From Streptomyces sp. RKND-216 (GTDB taxonomy: Bacteria > Actinomycetota > Actinomycetes > Streptomycetales > Streptomycetaceae): a stretch of DNA of 64,000 bases. The stretch is taken from positions 4,060,001 to 4,124,000 of the forward strand of contig NZ_SSBQ01000002.1 in the NCBI RefSeq assembly GCF_004795255.1, in the 5' to 3' direction. Shown here piece by piece: positions 7,559-44,650 of this stretch (position 1 is the stretch's first letter; each line of letters opens with the position of its first letter). Below the pieces are notes generated by a model, which was not told where the DNA came from, searched no databases, and worked only from the letters and a program-made list of their open reading frames with translations. The position numbers and the translations under genes are program-made.

Positions 7559-10500
7559 ATGGACGAAACGAGAGTCGCGCACTCCCACACCCCGTCCTCG
7601 TCGGCGAACGGCCGCCGGGACGAGCCCGTCGCGATCGTCGGACTGTCCTGCCGGCTCCCCGGAGCGCCTGACGCGGACGCCTTCTGGCGGCTGCTGAACG
7701 ACGGAGAGTGCGCCGTCACCGAGGTGCCCGCAGGACGCGAAGGGGCCGGTGGGCGCTGGGGTGCGTTCCTCGACGACGTCGACACCTTCGACGCCGCGTT
7801 CTTCGGCATCACTCCGCGCGAAGCGGCCGTGCTCGACCCGCAGCAGCGGCTGATGCTGGAACTCGCCTGGACCGCGCTGGAGGACGCCCGCACCCTTCCC
7901 GCCACCCTGCGCGACAGCGCCACCGGCGTGTTCGTCGGTGCCATGCGCGACGACTACGCGACGCTGCTCGGCCGTGCCGGAGCGGGCGCGGCCAACCACC
8001 ACGCGATGACGGGCGTCAGCCGCGGCCTGATCGCCAATCGCGTCTCCCATTTCCTCGGCCTGCGCGGGCCCAGCATGGTCGTCGACACCGGGCAGGCGTC
8101 CTCGCTGGTCGCCGTGCACAGCGCGGTGCGCAGCATCCAGCGTGGTGAGAGCCGGCTGGCCGTCGCGGGCGGCGTCAACCTCAACCTGGCCGCCGAGACC
8201 GCCTCCGTCGCCGAGGAGTTCGGCGGACTGTCCCCGGACGGCCGCTGCCACACCTTCGACGCCCGCGCCAACGGCTTCGTCCGCGGCGAGGGCGGCGTCG
8301 CGCTGGTGCTGAAGCCGCTGTCCGACGCGGTCGCCGCGGGCGACCGCGTCCACGGCGTGATCCGCGGTGGCGCGGTCAACAACGACGGCGCCACCGACGG
8401 CCTCACCGTCCCCAGCCGGCAGGCGCAGGCGGACGTGCTGCGGGAGGCCTACGCCTCGGCCGGGCTGCCGCCCGCAGCCGCCCAGTACGTCGAACTGCAC
8501 GGCACCGGCACGCCCGTCGGCGACCCGATCGAGGCCGCCGCGCTCGGCGAGGTGCTGGGCGGCGCCCGCGACGCCGCGCACCCGCTGCTGGTCGGCTCCG
8601 TGAAGACCAACCTCGGCCACCTGGAGAGCGCCGCCGGCGTCACCGGTCTGCTCAAGGTGCTGCTGGCCATGCGCCACGGACGTCTTCCCGCCAGCCTTCA
8701 CTTCGAGGCCCCCCACCCGGACGTGCCGCTGGACGCACTGCACCTGCGGGTCGTGGACCGCGCGACCGCCTGGCCGGAGACGGACCGGCCCCGGATCGCA
8801 GGCGTCAGCGCCTTCGGCATGGGCGGCACCAACTGCCACTTGGTGCTCTCCGAGGCACCCGAGACCGTTCCCGACGCCCCGCCGAGCGGTGCCCCGGTCG
8901 TCGTGCCCGCGGTGGTGCCGTGGGTGCTGTCAGGGCGCGGCGCCGCCGCGTTGCGCGGCCAGGCCGCCGCGCTGCGCCCGCTCGCCGCGGGCGGCACGGA
9001 CCCGGTGGAGGCGGGCTGGTCGCTGGCCACCACCCGCACCGCGTTCGGCCACCGCGCCGTGGTGACGGGCGACCACGCGGCCGGACTGGCCGCCCTGACC
9101 GGCGGCGACCCGGCCGCGAACGTCGTCTCCGGCGTCGCGGGCCCCGTCCGCAGGACCGCGTTCGTCTTCCCCGGGCAGGGCGCCCAGTGGACCGGCATGG
9201 GCCGCGATCTGCTGGCCTCCTCCCCGACGTTCGCCCGCCGCGTCGCGGACTGCGAGCGCGCGATGGCCGGCCTGGTCGACTGGTCCGTCACCGAGGTCCT
9301 GCGCGGCGACCCCGGCGCCCCCTCACTGGACCGCGTGGACGTCGTCCAGCCCGCCTCGTTCGTGATGATGGTGTCCCTCGCCGCCCTGTGGCGGTCCCAC
9401 GGCGTCGAGCCGGCGGCCGTGGTCGGCCACTCGCAGGGCGAGATCGCTGCCGCCTGCGTCGCCGGGGTGCTGTCCCTTCGGGACGCGGCCCGCGTGGTGT
9501 GCCTGCGCAGCAGGGCCATCGCCGAACTCGCCGCCGGACACGGCGCGATGGCCTCCCTCGCGTTGCCCGCCGACGAGGCCGAAGCGCTCATCGGGCCCTG
9601 GTCCGGCCGCGCGTCGGTCGCCGTGGTCAACGGCCCCTCCCAGGTGGTCGTCTCCGGCGAGCCGCAGGCCGTGGAGCAGATCGTCGCCCGATGCGAGGAG
9701 CGCGAGGTGCGGGCCCGCCGCATCGCCGTGGACTACGCCTCGCACTCCCCGGCGATGGACGTACTGCGCGAACGGCTGGCCGAGGCCCTGCACGGCATCA
9801 CCCCGCAGGCCGGCGACATCCCGCTGATGTCGTCCGTCACCGGCGACTGGGCCGACCCGGCGGCCATGGACGCCGGCTACTGGTTCACCAACCTGCGCGA
9901 GCGGGTGCGGTTCGCCGACGCCGTACGGCGCCTCGCCGCGGACGGCTACGGCGTGTTCGTCGAGTCGTCCCCGCACCCGGTGCTGGCCGCCGCCGTGGAG
10001 GCCACCCTGGAGGCGTCCGGCGACGCCCCGGACGTCGTGACCGGGTCGCTGCGCCGCGACGACGGCGGCGCCGACCGCTTCACCGAAGGGCTTGCCGAGC
10101 TGTGGGTGCGGGGCGTCGAGGCCGACTGGACCGCCGCGTTCACCGGCGCCGGCACCCGGGTCGTGGACCTGCCCGGCTACGCTTTTCAGCGCCGCCGCCA
10201 TTGGTTCGACACCGTCGCCCCCGAGGGCGACGACCAGACTCTGAGCGCCGCCCTGGCGTCCCTCGCCGAGGCCGAGCCCGGCGAACGTCCGCGCCTGCTG
10301 CTGGACCTGGTGCGCGCGCACGCCGCCGCCGTCCTCGGCCACGGCGATCCGTCCGCCGTCGCCCCGCGCACGACCTTCCGCGACGCCGGGTTCGACTCGC
10401 AGTCCTCGGTGCGGCTGCGCAACCGGCTCTGCGACGCCCTCGGCCTCACGCTCCCGAGCACCGTGCTGTTCGACCACCCCACGCCCGTCCGGCTCGCCGA

Positions 10501-13500
10501 CCGGCTGACCGCGCTGCTGCCGGACCGCATCGCCGCGCCGCGCAGCCTCGCCCCGGCCGCCCCGGCTCCCGTGGCCGGGGGCTCCCCGGCGGACGACCCG
10601 ATCGCCGTCGTCGGCATGGGCTGCCGCCTCCCCGGAGGCGTGCGCAGCCCCGAGGACCTGTGGGAGCTGCTGCTGGCCGGCACCGACGCGGTCTCGGCCT
10701 TCCCCACCGACCGGGGCTGGGACCTGGAACGGCTGCTCGGCGACCCGGACCGGCCCGGCGGCTCCACCGTCGCCCAGGGTGGGTTCCTCTACGACGCGGG
10801 CGACTTCGATGCCGAGTTCTTCGGCATCAGCCCCCGCGAGGCGCTGGCCATGGACCCGCAGCAGCGCCTGCTGCTGGAGACCTCCTGGGAGGCGCTGGAA
10901 CGCGCCGGCATCGACCCGACCGCCCTGGCGGGCACCCGCACCGGCGTGTTCGTCGGCGCCATGGCGCAGGAGTACGGCCCGCGGCTGCACGAGGCGTCCG
11001 ACGGCGTCGAGGGCTACGCCCTGACCGGCACCACCAACAGCGCGCTGTCCGGCCGCATCGCCTATGTGCTCGGCCTCCAGGGGCCCGCCCTGACTGTGGA
11101 CACCGCCTGTTCCGCCTCGCTGGTCGCGCTGCACCTCGCCGTGCGGTCGCTGCGCAGCGGCGAGTGTTCGCTGGCGCTGGCCGGCGCCGCCACCGTGATG
11201 GCCCGGCCCGGCATCTTCGTCGAGTTCAGCAGGCAGCGCGGCCTCGCCCCGGACGGCCGCTGCAAGGCCTTCTCCGACGACGCGGACGGCACCGGCTGGG
11301 CCGAGGGGGCCGGGAGCCTGGTGCTGGAACGTCTCTCCGACGCCCGGCGCAACGGCCACCGTGTGCTGGCCCTCCTCTCCGGCACCGCCGTCAACTCCGA
11401 CGGCGCGTCCAACGGCCTGACCGCACCCAACGGACCGTCCCAGCAGCTCGTGATCCGGCAGGCGCTCGCTGACGCCGGCGTGCGGCCCTCCGAGGTGGAC
11501 GCCGTCGAGGCCCACGGCACCGGCACCACCCTCGGCGACCCGATCGAGGCGACCTCGCTGATCGAGGTGTACGGCGAGGGCCGGGATGCCGAACGCCCGC
11601 TGTGGCTGGGCTCGTTGAAGTCCAACATCGGCCACACCCAGGCCGCTGCCGGACTGGCCGGCGTGATGAAGACCGTGCTGGCCCTCCAGCACGGCCTGCT
11701 GCCGCGCACCCTGCACGCCGCCACGCCGACCGGCCACGTCGACTGGTCGGGCGGCGGCGTGCGGCTGCTCGGGGACGCCGTGCCGTGGGCCCGGAAGGGC
11801 ACGCCGCGCCGCGCCGGGGTGTCCGCGTTCGGCGTCAGCGGCACCAACGCGCACGTCGTCGTCACCGAGGCGCCCCGCGAGGACGCACCCGCACCGGCAC
11901 GCGAGGACGCACCCGTCGCCGCCGCTGAGGAGCACGGCGCGCCGCTGCCGTACGTGCTCTCCGCCCGCACCCCCGCCGCCCTGCGCGAGCAGGCCCGCCG
12001 CCTGCGCGCCGCGCTCCACCGCGACGCGGACCTCCGCCCGGCCGACGTCGCCCACGCGCTGGCCACCACCCGGGCCCACCTCCCGCACCGCGCGGCGGTC
12101 GTCGCCGACGGCCGTCCCGCTCTGGACGCCGCCCTGGCCGCCCTCGCCGACCCCGGCGAGGCCGCCGGCCCGGTGCGCGGCGTCCCCGCGGGCGACGACC
12201 GCCCGGTGTTCGTCTTCCCCGGCCAGGGCGGTCAGTGGGAAGGCATGGCCACCGAACTCCTCGACACCTCGCCGGTGTTCGCCGCCCGCATGGCCGAATG
12301 CGAGGCGGCGATCCGCGAGTTCGCCGACTGGTCGCTGACCGACGTGCTGCGCGGCGCGGACGGAGCCCCGTCGCTCGACCGCGTCGACGTCGTGCAGCCC
12401 GCGCTCTTCGCGGTCATGGTGTCCGTCTCCGAGCTGTGGCGGTCCTACGGCATCGAGCCCGCGGCCGTGGTCGGCCACTCGCAGGGCGAGATCGCCGCCG
12501 CCTGCGTCGCGGGCGCCCTGTCGCTGCGTGACGCCGCGCGCGTGGTGTGCCTGCGCAGCCGCGCGATCCTCCGCCTGGCCGGACAGGGCACCATGGCGTC
12601 GGTCTCCCTGCCCGCCGCACGGGTCGAGGAGATGATCGCGCCCTGGGGCGACCGCATCTCCGTCGCCGCCCACAACGGCCCGTCCACCGTCGTGGTCTCC
12701 GGCGAGTCCGACGCCGTCGCCGAACTGCTCGCCGCGTGCGAACGCCAGGAGATCCACGCCCGCGCCATCCCCGTCGACTACGCCTCGCACTCCGCCCACA
12801 TCGCGTCGATCCGCGACGAACTGGCCGGCCTGCTCGCCCCCGTCGAACCCCGCACGACCCGCGTGCCGTTCTACTCCACCGTCACCGCGAGCGTCCTGGA
12901 CGGCGCCGAGCTGAACGGCGCCTACTGGTACCGCAACCTGCGCGGCACCGTCCGCTTCGAGGAGACCACCAGGCTGCTCGCGAAGCACGGGCACCGCGTC
13001 TTCGTCGAGACCGGCCCGCACCCGACGCTGGGCATCGCCGTGCAGCAGACGCTGGAGGCCGCCGACGTCACCGACGGCGCCACCTTCGGCTCGCTGCGCC
13101 GCGACGAGGGCGGCCTCGACCGTTTCCTCACCGCCCTGGCCGCGGCCCACTGCCACGGGCTCACACCCGACTGGTCCGTCGTCTTCGCCGGACTCACGCC
13201 CGCCCGCGTCGACCTGCCCACCTATCCCTTCGAGCGGCGCCGCTACTGGTGGACGCCGCCCGCGCCCTCTGCCGAACGCGTCCCGGAGCAGCCGTCCGGC
13301 GTGGCCGCCTGGCGGTACGACGTCGCCTGGCGGCCCGTGCCCGACGCCGGCCCGCAAGCGCTTTCCGGCACCTGGCTGGTCGTCGGCGGCTCGACGGACA
13401 CCGCGACCCGCGACGACATGTGCGCGGCCCTCCGCGACGCCGGCGCCGACCTCGTGCAGCACGCCCCCGAGGCGGGGGCCGGCCCGGACGGCGACGCGCT

Positions 13501-16500
13501 GCGCACCGCACTGGCCGGAGGCGAGGTCACCGGCGGCGTGCTCTCCCTGCTCGCCCTCGACGCCGACGGCCCGTCCGCCCAGGTCGCCGCCGTCGCCGGA
13601 CTGCTGCGCGCCCTGGACGGCGCGGGCGTCACCGCCCCGCTGTGGTGTGCCACCCGCGGTGCCGTCGCCACCGGCCCGTCCGACGCCGCGCCCGACACCG
13701 CGCAGGCCGCCGTCTGGGGCGCGGGACGCGCCGCCGCCCTGGAACACCCCCGCACCTGGGGCGGCCTGATCGACCTGCCCGCCGTCCGGGACGGCCGCAC
13801 GGCCGAACGGCTCACCGCCGTACTGGCCGGCGCCCGAGGCGAGGACCAGGCCGCGATCCGCCCCGCCGGCGTCGTCGCCCGCCGCCTCGTCCGCGCCACG
13901 CGCCGCCCGGCCGACGGCACCTGGACCGCACGCGGCACGGTGCTGGTCACCGGCGGCACCGGCTCGCTCGGCCTCCGCCTCGCCCGGTGGCTGGCCGAAC
14001 GCGGCGCCGAACGCGTCCTGCTGACCAGCCGCCGCGGCGCGACGGAGGAGTCCGCCGCGCTGGCCGACGAACTGTGCGGCACCGGCACCGAGATCACCGC
14101 CGTCGCCTGCGACACCACCGACCGCGACGCTCTGGCCGCCCTGCTGGACGGTATCGGCGAGGAGCGGCCGCTGACCGCCGTCTTCCACGCCGCCGGCGCC
14201 GTCGCACTCGGCCCGCTCCGCGAGGCCGGTCCCGACGAACTGGCCACCGTCCTGAGCGCCAAGGTGGACGGCGCGCTGCTCCTCGACGAACTCCTCACCG
14301 GCACGCCGCTCGACGCGTTCGTGCTGTTCTCCTCCATCTCCGGCACCTGGGGCGTCGCCGACCACGGCACCTACGGCGCTGCCAACGCCTGCCTGGACGC
14401 CCTCGCCGTACGCCGCCGTGCCCGCGGCGAGGCCGCCACCTCGATCGCCTGGGGCCCGTGGGGCGGCGGCGGCATGATCGACGAGAGCCTGTTCTCCGGG
14501 CTCGCCGCCACCGGCCTGCCCGTCCTCGACCCCGGACCGGCCCTGGACGCCCTGCAACTCGTCCTCGACCACGACGAGACGGCCCTGGCCGTCGCCGACG
14601 TCGACTGGGACCGCTTCGGGCCGGTCTTCACCACCTCCCGCCCCAGCCCGCTGCTTCGCGAGCTGGTCACCGCCGCGGAGCCGGACCCGACCACGGCCGA
14701 CGAGGCCGCCACCGCGCTGCGCACCCGGCTCGACGGTCTCGACGAGGACGAGCAGCGCGCGACCGTGCTGCGCCTGGTGGGCGAGCACACCGCCGCCGTC
14801 CTCGGTCACCGCGACGCCGCCGCTGTCGACGTGGACCGCGCCTTCAAGGACGCCGGCTTCGACTCACTCACCGCCGTCGAACTGCGCAACCGGCTCGCCG
14901 AGGCCACCGAACTGCGCCTGCCCACCACCCTGGTCTTCGACCACCCCAACCCCGCGTTGCTCGCCGACCACCTGTGGCGGCAGACCTGCGACACCTCGGC
15001 AGCGGACCCGCAGGCCGGCGGCGCCCCGGCGTCCGTCTGTGGCGAACCCCTCGCGATCGTCGGCATGGCCTGCCGCCTGCCCGGCGGCATCACCGGCCCG
15101 GACGACCTGTGGCGGCTGCTCAGCGACGGCCGCGAAGGTGTCGGCGGCCTGCCCGGCGACCGCGGCTGGGACGTCGACGCTCTCTACGACCCCGACCCCG
15201 ACCGGCACGGCACCAGCTACGTCCGCAACGGCGGATTCCTGATGCGCGCCGGGGACTTCGACCACGACTTCTTCGGCGTCTCCGGCCGCGAGGCGCTGGC
15301 GATGGACCCGCAGCAGCGCCTGCTGATGGAGACCACCTGGGAGGCGTTCGAGAACGCCGGTATCGTGCCCGCCGACCTCAGGGGCAGCGAGGCCGGCGTG
15401 TTCGCGGGCGCGCTCACCCCCGACTACGGCCAGCCGCACGGCATGCCCGGCGAGCTCGAGGGCTACCACGTCACGGGCAGCGCTCCGAGCGTCGCCTCCG
15501 GCCGCATCGCCTACACCTTCGGTCTCACCGGCCCCGCCGTCACCGTCGACACCGCCTGCTCGTCCTCGCTGGTCGCCCTGCACATGGCCGCGCAGTCGCT
15601 GCACTCCGGCGAGTGCTCGCTCGCCGTCGTCGCCGGCGCCTCCGTGATGTCCACGCCCACCCCCATGGTCAGCTTCAGCCGCCAGCGAGCCCTGTCCGGC
15701 GACGGCCGCTGCCGTTCCTTCGCCGAGGACGCCGACGGCTTCGGCATGGCCGAGGGCGTGGGCGTGCTGCTGGTCGAACGGCTCTCCGAGGCACGGCGGA
15801 ACGGCCACCAGGTGCTGGCCGTCGTCCGCGGCTCGGCGATCAACCAGGACGGCGCGTCCAACGGTCTCACCGCCCCGAACGGACCGTCCCAGCAGCGCGT
15901 CATCCGGCAGGCGCTGCACCGCGCCGGGCTGAAGCCCTCCGAGGTGGACGCCGTCGAGGCGCACGGCACCGGCACGAAGCTGGGCGACCCCATCGAGGCT
16001 CAGGCACTGCTCGCCACCTACGGCCAGGACCGGGACGCCGACCGGCCGTTGTGGCTGGGCTCCGCCAAGTCCAACCTCGGCCACACGCAGGCGGCGGCGG
16101 GCGTCGTCGGCGTCATCAAGACGGTGCTCTCCCTGCGCCACGGCACCCTGCCGCGCACCCTGCACGCCGAGCGGCCCACCACCCGGGTCGACTGGGAGTC
16201 CGGCGGCGTACGCCTGCTCGCCGAGGAGCAGCCGTGGCCCGCGGGCGAACGGCCGCGCCGCGCCGGCGTCTCCGCGTTCGGCATCAGCGGCACCAACGCC
16301 CACGTCATCCTGGAATCAGCTCCCGAACAGCCCGGAGGGGCACCCGAGGCGGACGTGCCCGCTCCCGCGGTCGTGCCGTGGCTGCTCTCCGCCCGCACCC
16401 CGGCCGCGCTGCGCGCACAGGCGACGGCCCTCGCGGACCCGGCCCGGGACGGGGACGTCGCGGCCGTCGGCCACGCGCTCGCCACCACCCGGGCCCGCTT

Positions 16501-19500
16501 CGAGCAGCGCGCCGTCGTCGTCGCCCCGCACACCGGTGACGGCCTCGCCGCCGCGCTGACCGCCCTGGCCGACGGCGAACCCGGGCACGACACCGTCACC
16601 GAGAGCGCCGGCCCCCTGGGACGCACCGTCTTCGTCTTCCCCGGACAGGGCGCCCAGTGGGCCGGTATGGCCGTCGAACTGACCGAGCAGTCGCCGGTGT
16701 TCGCCGCGCGCATGGCCGAGTGCGAGGCAGCGATCCGCGGGTTCGCCGACTGGTCGCTGACCGACGTGCTGCGCGGCGCGGACGGAGCCCCGTCACTGGA
16801 CCGCGTCGACGTGGTCCAGCCCGCGTCGTTCGCCGTGATGGTGTCCCTGGCGGCGCTGTGGCGGTCCTACGGCGTCGAGCCCGCGGCGGTGGTCGGCCAC
16901 TCGCAGGGCGAGATCGCCGCCGCCTGCGTCGCCGGTGCCCTGTCGCTGCGCGACGCGGCGCGCGTGGTGTGCCTGCGCAGCCGCCTCATCACCGCCGTCG
17001 CGGGCAGCGGCGGCATGGCCACCGTCGCCGTACCCGCAGACGAGGCGGAGAAGCTGCTCGCCGAGTACGGGGGACGGCTCTCGCTCGCCGCCGTCAACGG
17101 CCCCCGCTCGGCCGTCGTCGCGGGCGACCGGGACGCGATCGAGGACCTCGTCGCCGCATGCAAGGCCCGGCACGTGCGGGCCAAGGCCATCCCCGTCGAC
17201 TACGCCTCGCACTCCGCGCACGTCGAGCCGATCCTCGGCGAACTCGCCGAGATCCTCGCCCCCGTCGAGCCCCGCCGCCCCGAGGTGCCCTTCTTCTCCA
17301 CCGTCACCGGCGACTGGGTGTCCGACGCCGCCTTCGACGCCGCCTACTGGTGCACCAACCTGCGGCAGCCGGTCCGCTTCGGCGAGGCCGTGCGCGCGCT
17401 GACCGAGCAGGGCTACGGGTTCTTCGTGGAGAACAGCCCGCACCCGGTGCTGCTCACGGCCCTGGAGGAGGCCGTCGAGGACCGCGACGACGCGTACGCC
17501 GTCGGCTCGCTGCGCCGCGACGACGGCGGCCTGCACCGCTTCCTGCTCTCCGTGGGCCAGGCGTGGACGCGCGGCGCCGCCGTGGACTGGACGCCCGCGC
17601 TCCCCGCCCGGCCCGCATCCGGGGACGTGGTGCTGCCGACCTACCCGTTCCAGCGCCGCCGGCACTGGATCGAGCCGCCCGCCGCGGCCGCCGCCCGCGC
17701 CGAACAGGCCGAGGCCGACGGCTGGCGGTACGGCGTCGACTGGACCGAGGTGCCGGAGACCGGCGCCACCGAGCTGGGAGGGGACTGGCTCCTCGTCGTC
17801 CCGCAGGTCCCGGACCCGGACGGCGCGGGCACCGTGGACGCCGTGGCCGCCGGACTCGCCGAGCACGGCGCCACCGTGCACCGCCACACCGCCGCCGCAC
17901 TGGCCGACGCGGGCTCCGCCCTGCCCGCCCACGTCGACGGCGTCCTCTGCCTCACCGCGCTCGACGAACGCCCGCACGCCGGAGAACCGGCCGTCCCCAC
18001 CGGCCTCGCCGACACCGTCGCCGCCGTACGGGCCCTCGCCGCGATGCTCCCGGACGCCCCGCTGTGGACCGTTACCCGCGGCGCCGTCGGCGCCGTCGAC
18101 GGCGACCGCGTCGACCACCCGCTCCAGGCGCAGGTCTGGGGCCTGGGCACCGTCCTGGGCCTGGACGAACCGCACCGCTGGTGCGGCCGCGTCGACCTGC
18201 CGCCCGTCCTGGACGCGCGCGCCGTCGAACGGCTCGCGGAGGCGCTCACCGGCCTCGGCGGCGAGAACGAACTCGCCGTCCGCGCCACCGGCACCTACGC
18301 CCGGCGCCTCGTGTCCGCACCCGCCGGGGACGCAGAGCCGTGGCGTCCCCGCGACACCGTCCTGATCACCGGCGGCACCGGCGCCCTCGGCGCGCACGTC
18401 GCCCGCTGGGCCGCCGCGAACGGCGCCGCGCACCTCGTGCTCACCTCCCGCCGCGGCACGGACGCCCCCGGCGCCGGAGACCTGCACGACGAACTCACCG
18501 CGCTCGGCGCCGAGGTCACGATCACCGCCTGCGACGTCGCCGACCGCGACGCGCTCGCCGCCGTCCTCGACGGCATCCCCGAGGACTGCCCGCTGCGCGC
18601 CGTGGTGCACGCCGCCGGCCTCACCCAGCCCGAGATCCCCGTCGCCGACCTCACCCCCGCCGACCTCGCCCGCACCTCCCGGGTCAAGGTCGAAGGCGCC
18701 CGTCACCTGGACGAGCTGACCGCCGACCGCGACCTGGACGCGTTCGTGTTGTTCTCCTCCGGCGCCGCCACCTGGGGCGACGCCGGCAAGGGCGGCTACG
18801 CCGCGGCCAACGCCCACCTGGACGCCCTGGCCCAGCAGCGCCGCGCCCGCGGCGTCACCGCGACCTCGGTGGCCTGGGGCGCCTGGGGCGGCGGCGGCAT
18901 GGTCGAGGGCGAGGTCGCCGACCTCCTCACCCAGCGCGGCATGCGCCTGATGAAGCCCGGGACCGCCGTACGGGCCCTCGCCACCGCCGTCGGCAACGGC
19001 GACACCCGGCTCGCCATCGCCTCCTTCGACCTGGCGCGCTTCCTGCCGCTCTACACCATGTCCCGCGACCGGCGCCTGGTCGCGGCCCTGTCCGCCGCCG
19101 AGCAGCCGTCCCCGTCCGACCTGTCCGGGCCGGAAGGCGGCCCGGACGCCGACCGTCCCGGCGGCGCGCTGGCCGCGAAGCTGGCCGGACAGGGCGAACA
19201 GCAGCAGGAGGACATCCTGGTGGACCTGGTGCGGCGGGAGATCTCCGCCGTGCTCAAGGCCGACCGGCCCGAGGAGATCCCGCCCCGCCGCGCCTTCAAG
19301 GAACTCGGCTTCGACTCCCTGACGGCCCTGGAGTTCCGCAACCGGATGAACACGGCGACCGGGCTGAAGCTGCCCGCGACGCTCGTCTTCGACCACCCCA
19401 GCCCGTCGAAGCTCGCCGCGCACCTGCGCCGGGAGCTCACCGACGGCACCACCACCGTGCCCGCCGACCTCGACCGTCTCGAGGCGTCCCTGGCGTCCTC

Positions 19501-19677
19501 GGGCCCCGAGGAATGGGCACAACTCGACGTCCTCGACCGGCTGCGGGCCCTCGTGCGCCGCGTCGAAGCGGGCGCGGGCACGACCGGAGGCGACGCGGCG
19601 GACGCGCCGGACGACGACCTCGCGATCGCCAGCAACGACGAGATCTTCGACCTGATCGACCGGGAGTTGGGTATCTG

Positions 19678-19678
<1 letters not shown>
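7559..19678 (+). CDS. Type I PKS1: KSQ loading module plus modules 1 and 2
   Basis: A 4,039-residue multienzyme, organised KSQ-AT-ACP / KS-AT-KR-ACP / KS-AT-KR-ACP, followed by a C-terminal docking tail. The loading KS has Gln179 where cysteine is usual, so it decarboxylates rather than condenses. All three ATs have GHSQGE and YASH, predicting methylmalonyl-CoA, hence a propionyl starter and two methyl-branched extensions. The layout of loading, module 1 and module 2 in one protein is like TylGI of tylosin (recalled). KR1 and KR2 have complete NADPH and Lys/Ser/Tyr/Asn motifs. The docking tail after about residue 3960 ends with [15 protein letters not shown], a class 1a signature. The ATG at 7559 follows a GGGAG-like site. 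The stop is TGATG-overlapped with PKS2, indicating coupled translation. Confidence 0.97.
7622..10520 (+). other. PKS loading module: KSQ-AT(methylmalonyl)-ACP
   Basis: KSQ spans about 7622-8870. The active-site codon at 8093-8095 is CAG (Gln179) in VDTGQASS, while the two catalytic histidine motifs ([13 protein letters not shown]) are kept, as in decarboxylating KSQ domains. The AT (about 9151-10210) has Ser625 in GHSQGE and YASH at 726-729. The ACP (about 10300-10520) has its phosphopantetheine serine at Ser947 in GFDSQ; the residue after Ser is Gln instead of the usual Leu. Predicted starter: propionyl from methylmalonyl-CoA. Confidence 0.93.
10592..14990 (+). other. PKS module 1: KS-AT(methylmalonyl)-KR-ACP
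   Basis: KS1 has Cys1184 in TACSASL. AT1 has Ser1641 in GHSQGE and YASH at 1741, so methylmalonyl. KR1 (about 13936-14640) lacks LDD and has Trp and His in [10 protein letters not shown] at positions equivalent to W141 and H146, predicting an A2-type product (L-hydroxyl with an epimerised methyl). No dehydratase is present, and the post-AT dimerisation element found in several later modules is absent. ACP1 is about 14770-14990 with GFDSL. Confidence 0.9.
15046..19440 (+). other. PKS module 2: KS-AT(methylmalonyl)-KR-ACP
   Basis: KS2 has Cys2667 in TACSSSL. AT2 has GHSQGE and YASH at 3215, so methylmalonyl. KR2 (about 18355-19060) has GGTGALG, Trp in [10 protein letters not shown] and no LDD; Lys sits where His146 would be, fitting an A1-type KR. 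ACP2 (about 19200-19440) has GFDSL. The dimerisation element is absent, as in module 1. Confidence 0.9.
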
Positions 19679-34572
<14,894 letters not shown>

Positions 34573-34632
34573 GATCGGCGGTGCGCCAGCGCACGCCGTG
34601 GAAGAGGGCCAACCCGGCCGGAGGGGCGACAC

Positions 34633-44649
<10,017 letters not shown>

Positions 44650-44650
44650 G

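Noticed and set aside
9323..14809. Very long open frame on the minus strand opposite PKS1 (similar ones opposite 5828-8839, 27463-31470, 31552-36660, 45080-50428 and 50882-55270).
   Set aside because: These mirror the codon structure of the plus-strand PKS in GC-rich DNA and show no recognisable domain; their low-complexity Gly/Ala/Arg/Val content is typical of antisense frames.
12547..16539. Long alternative plus-strand frames inside PKS1 and PKS4 (also 16657-19677 and 52927-58362).
   Set aside because: They are Arg/Pro-rich shifted frames of the PKS sequence; the PKS frame through the same bases has intact KS, AT, KR and ACP motifs. For 16657-34572 only the part from 19678 is the PKS2 gene.
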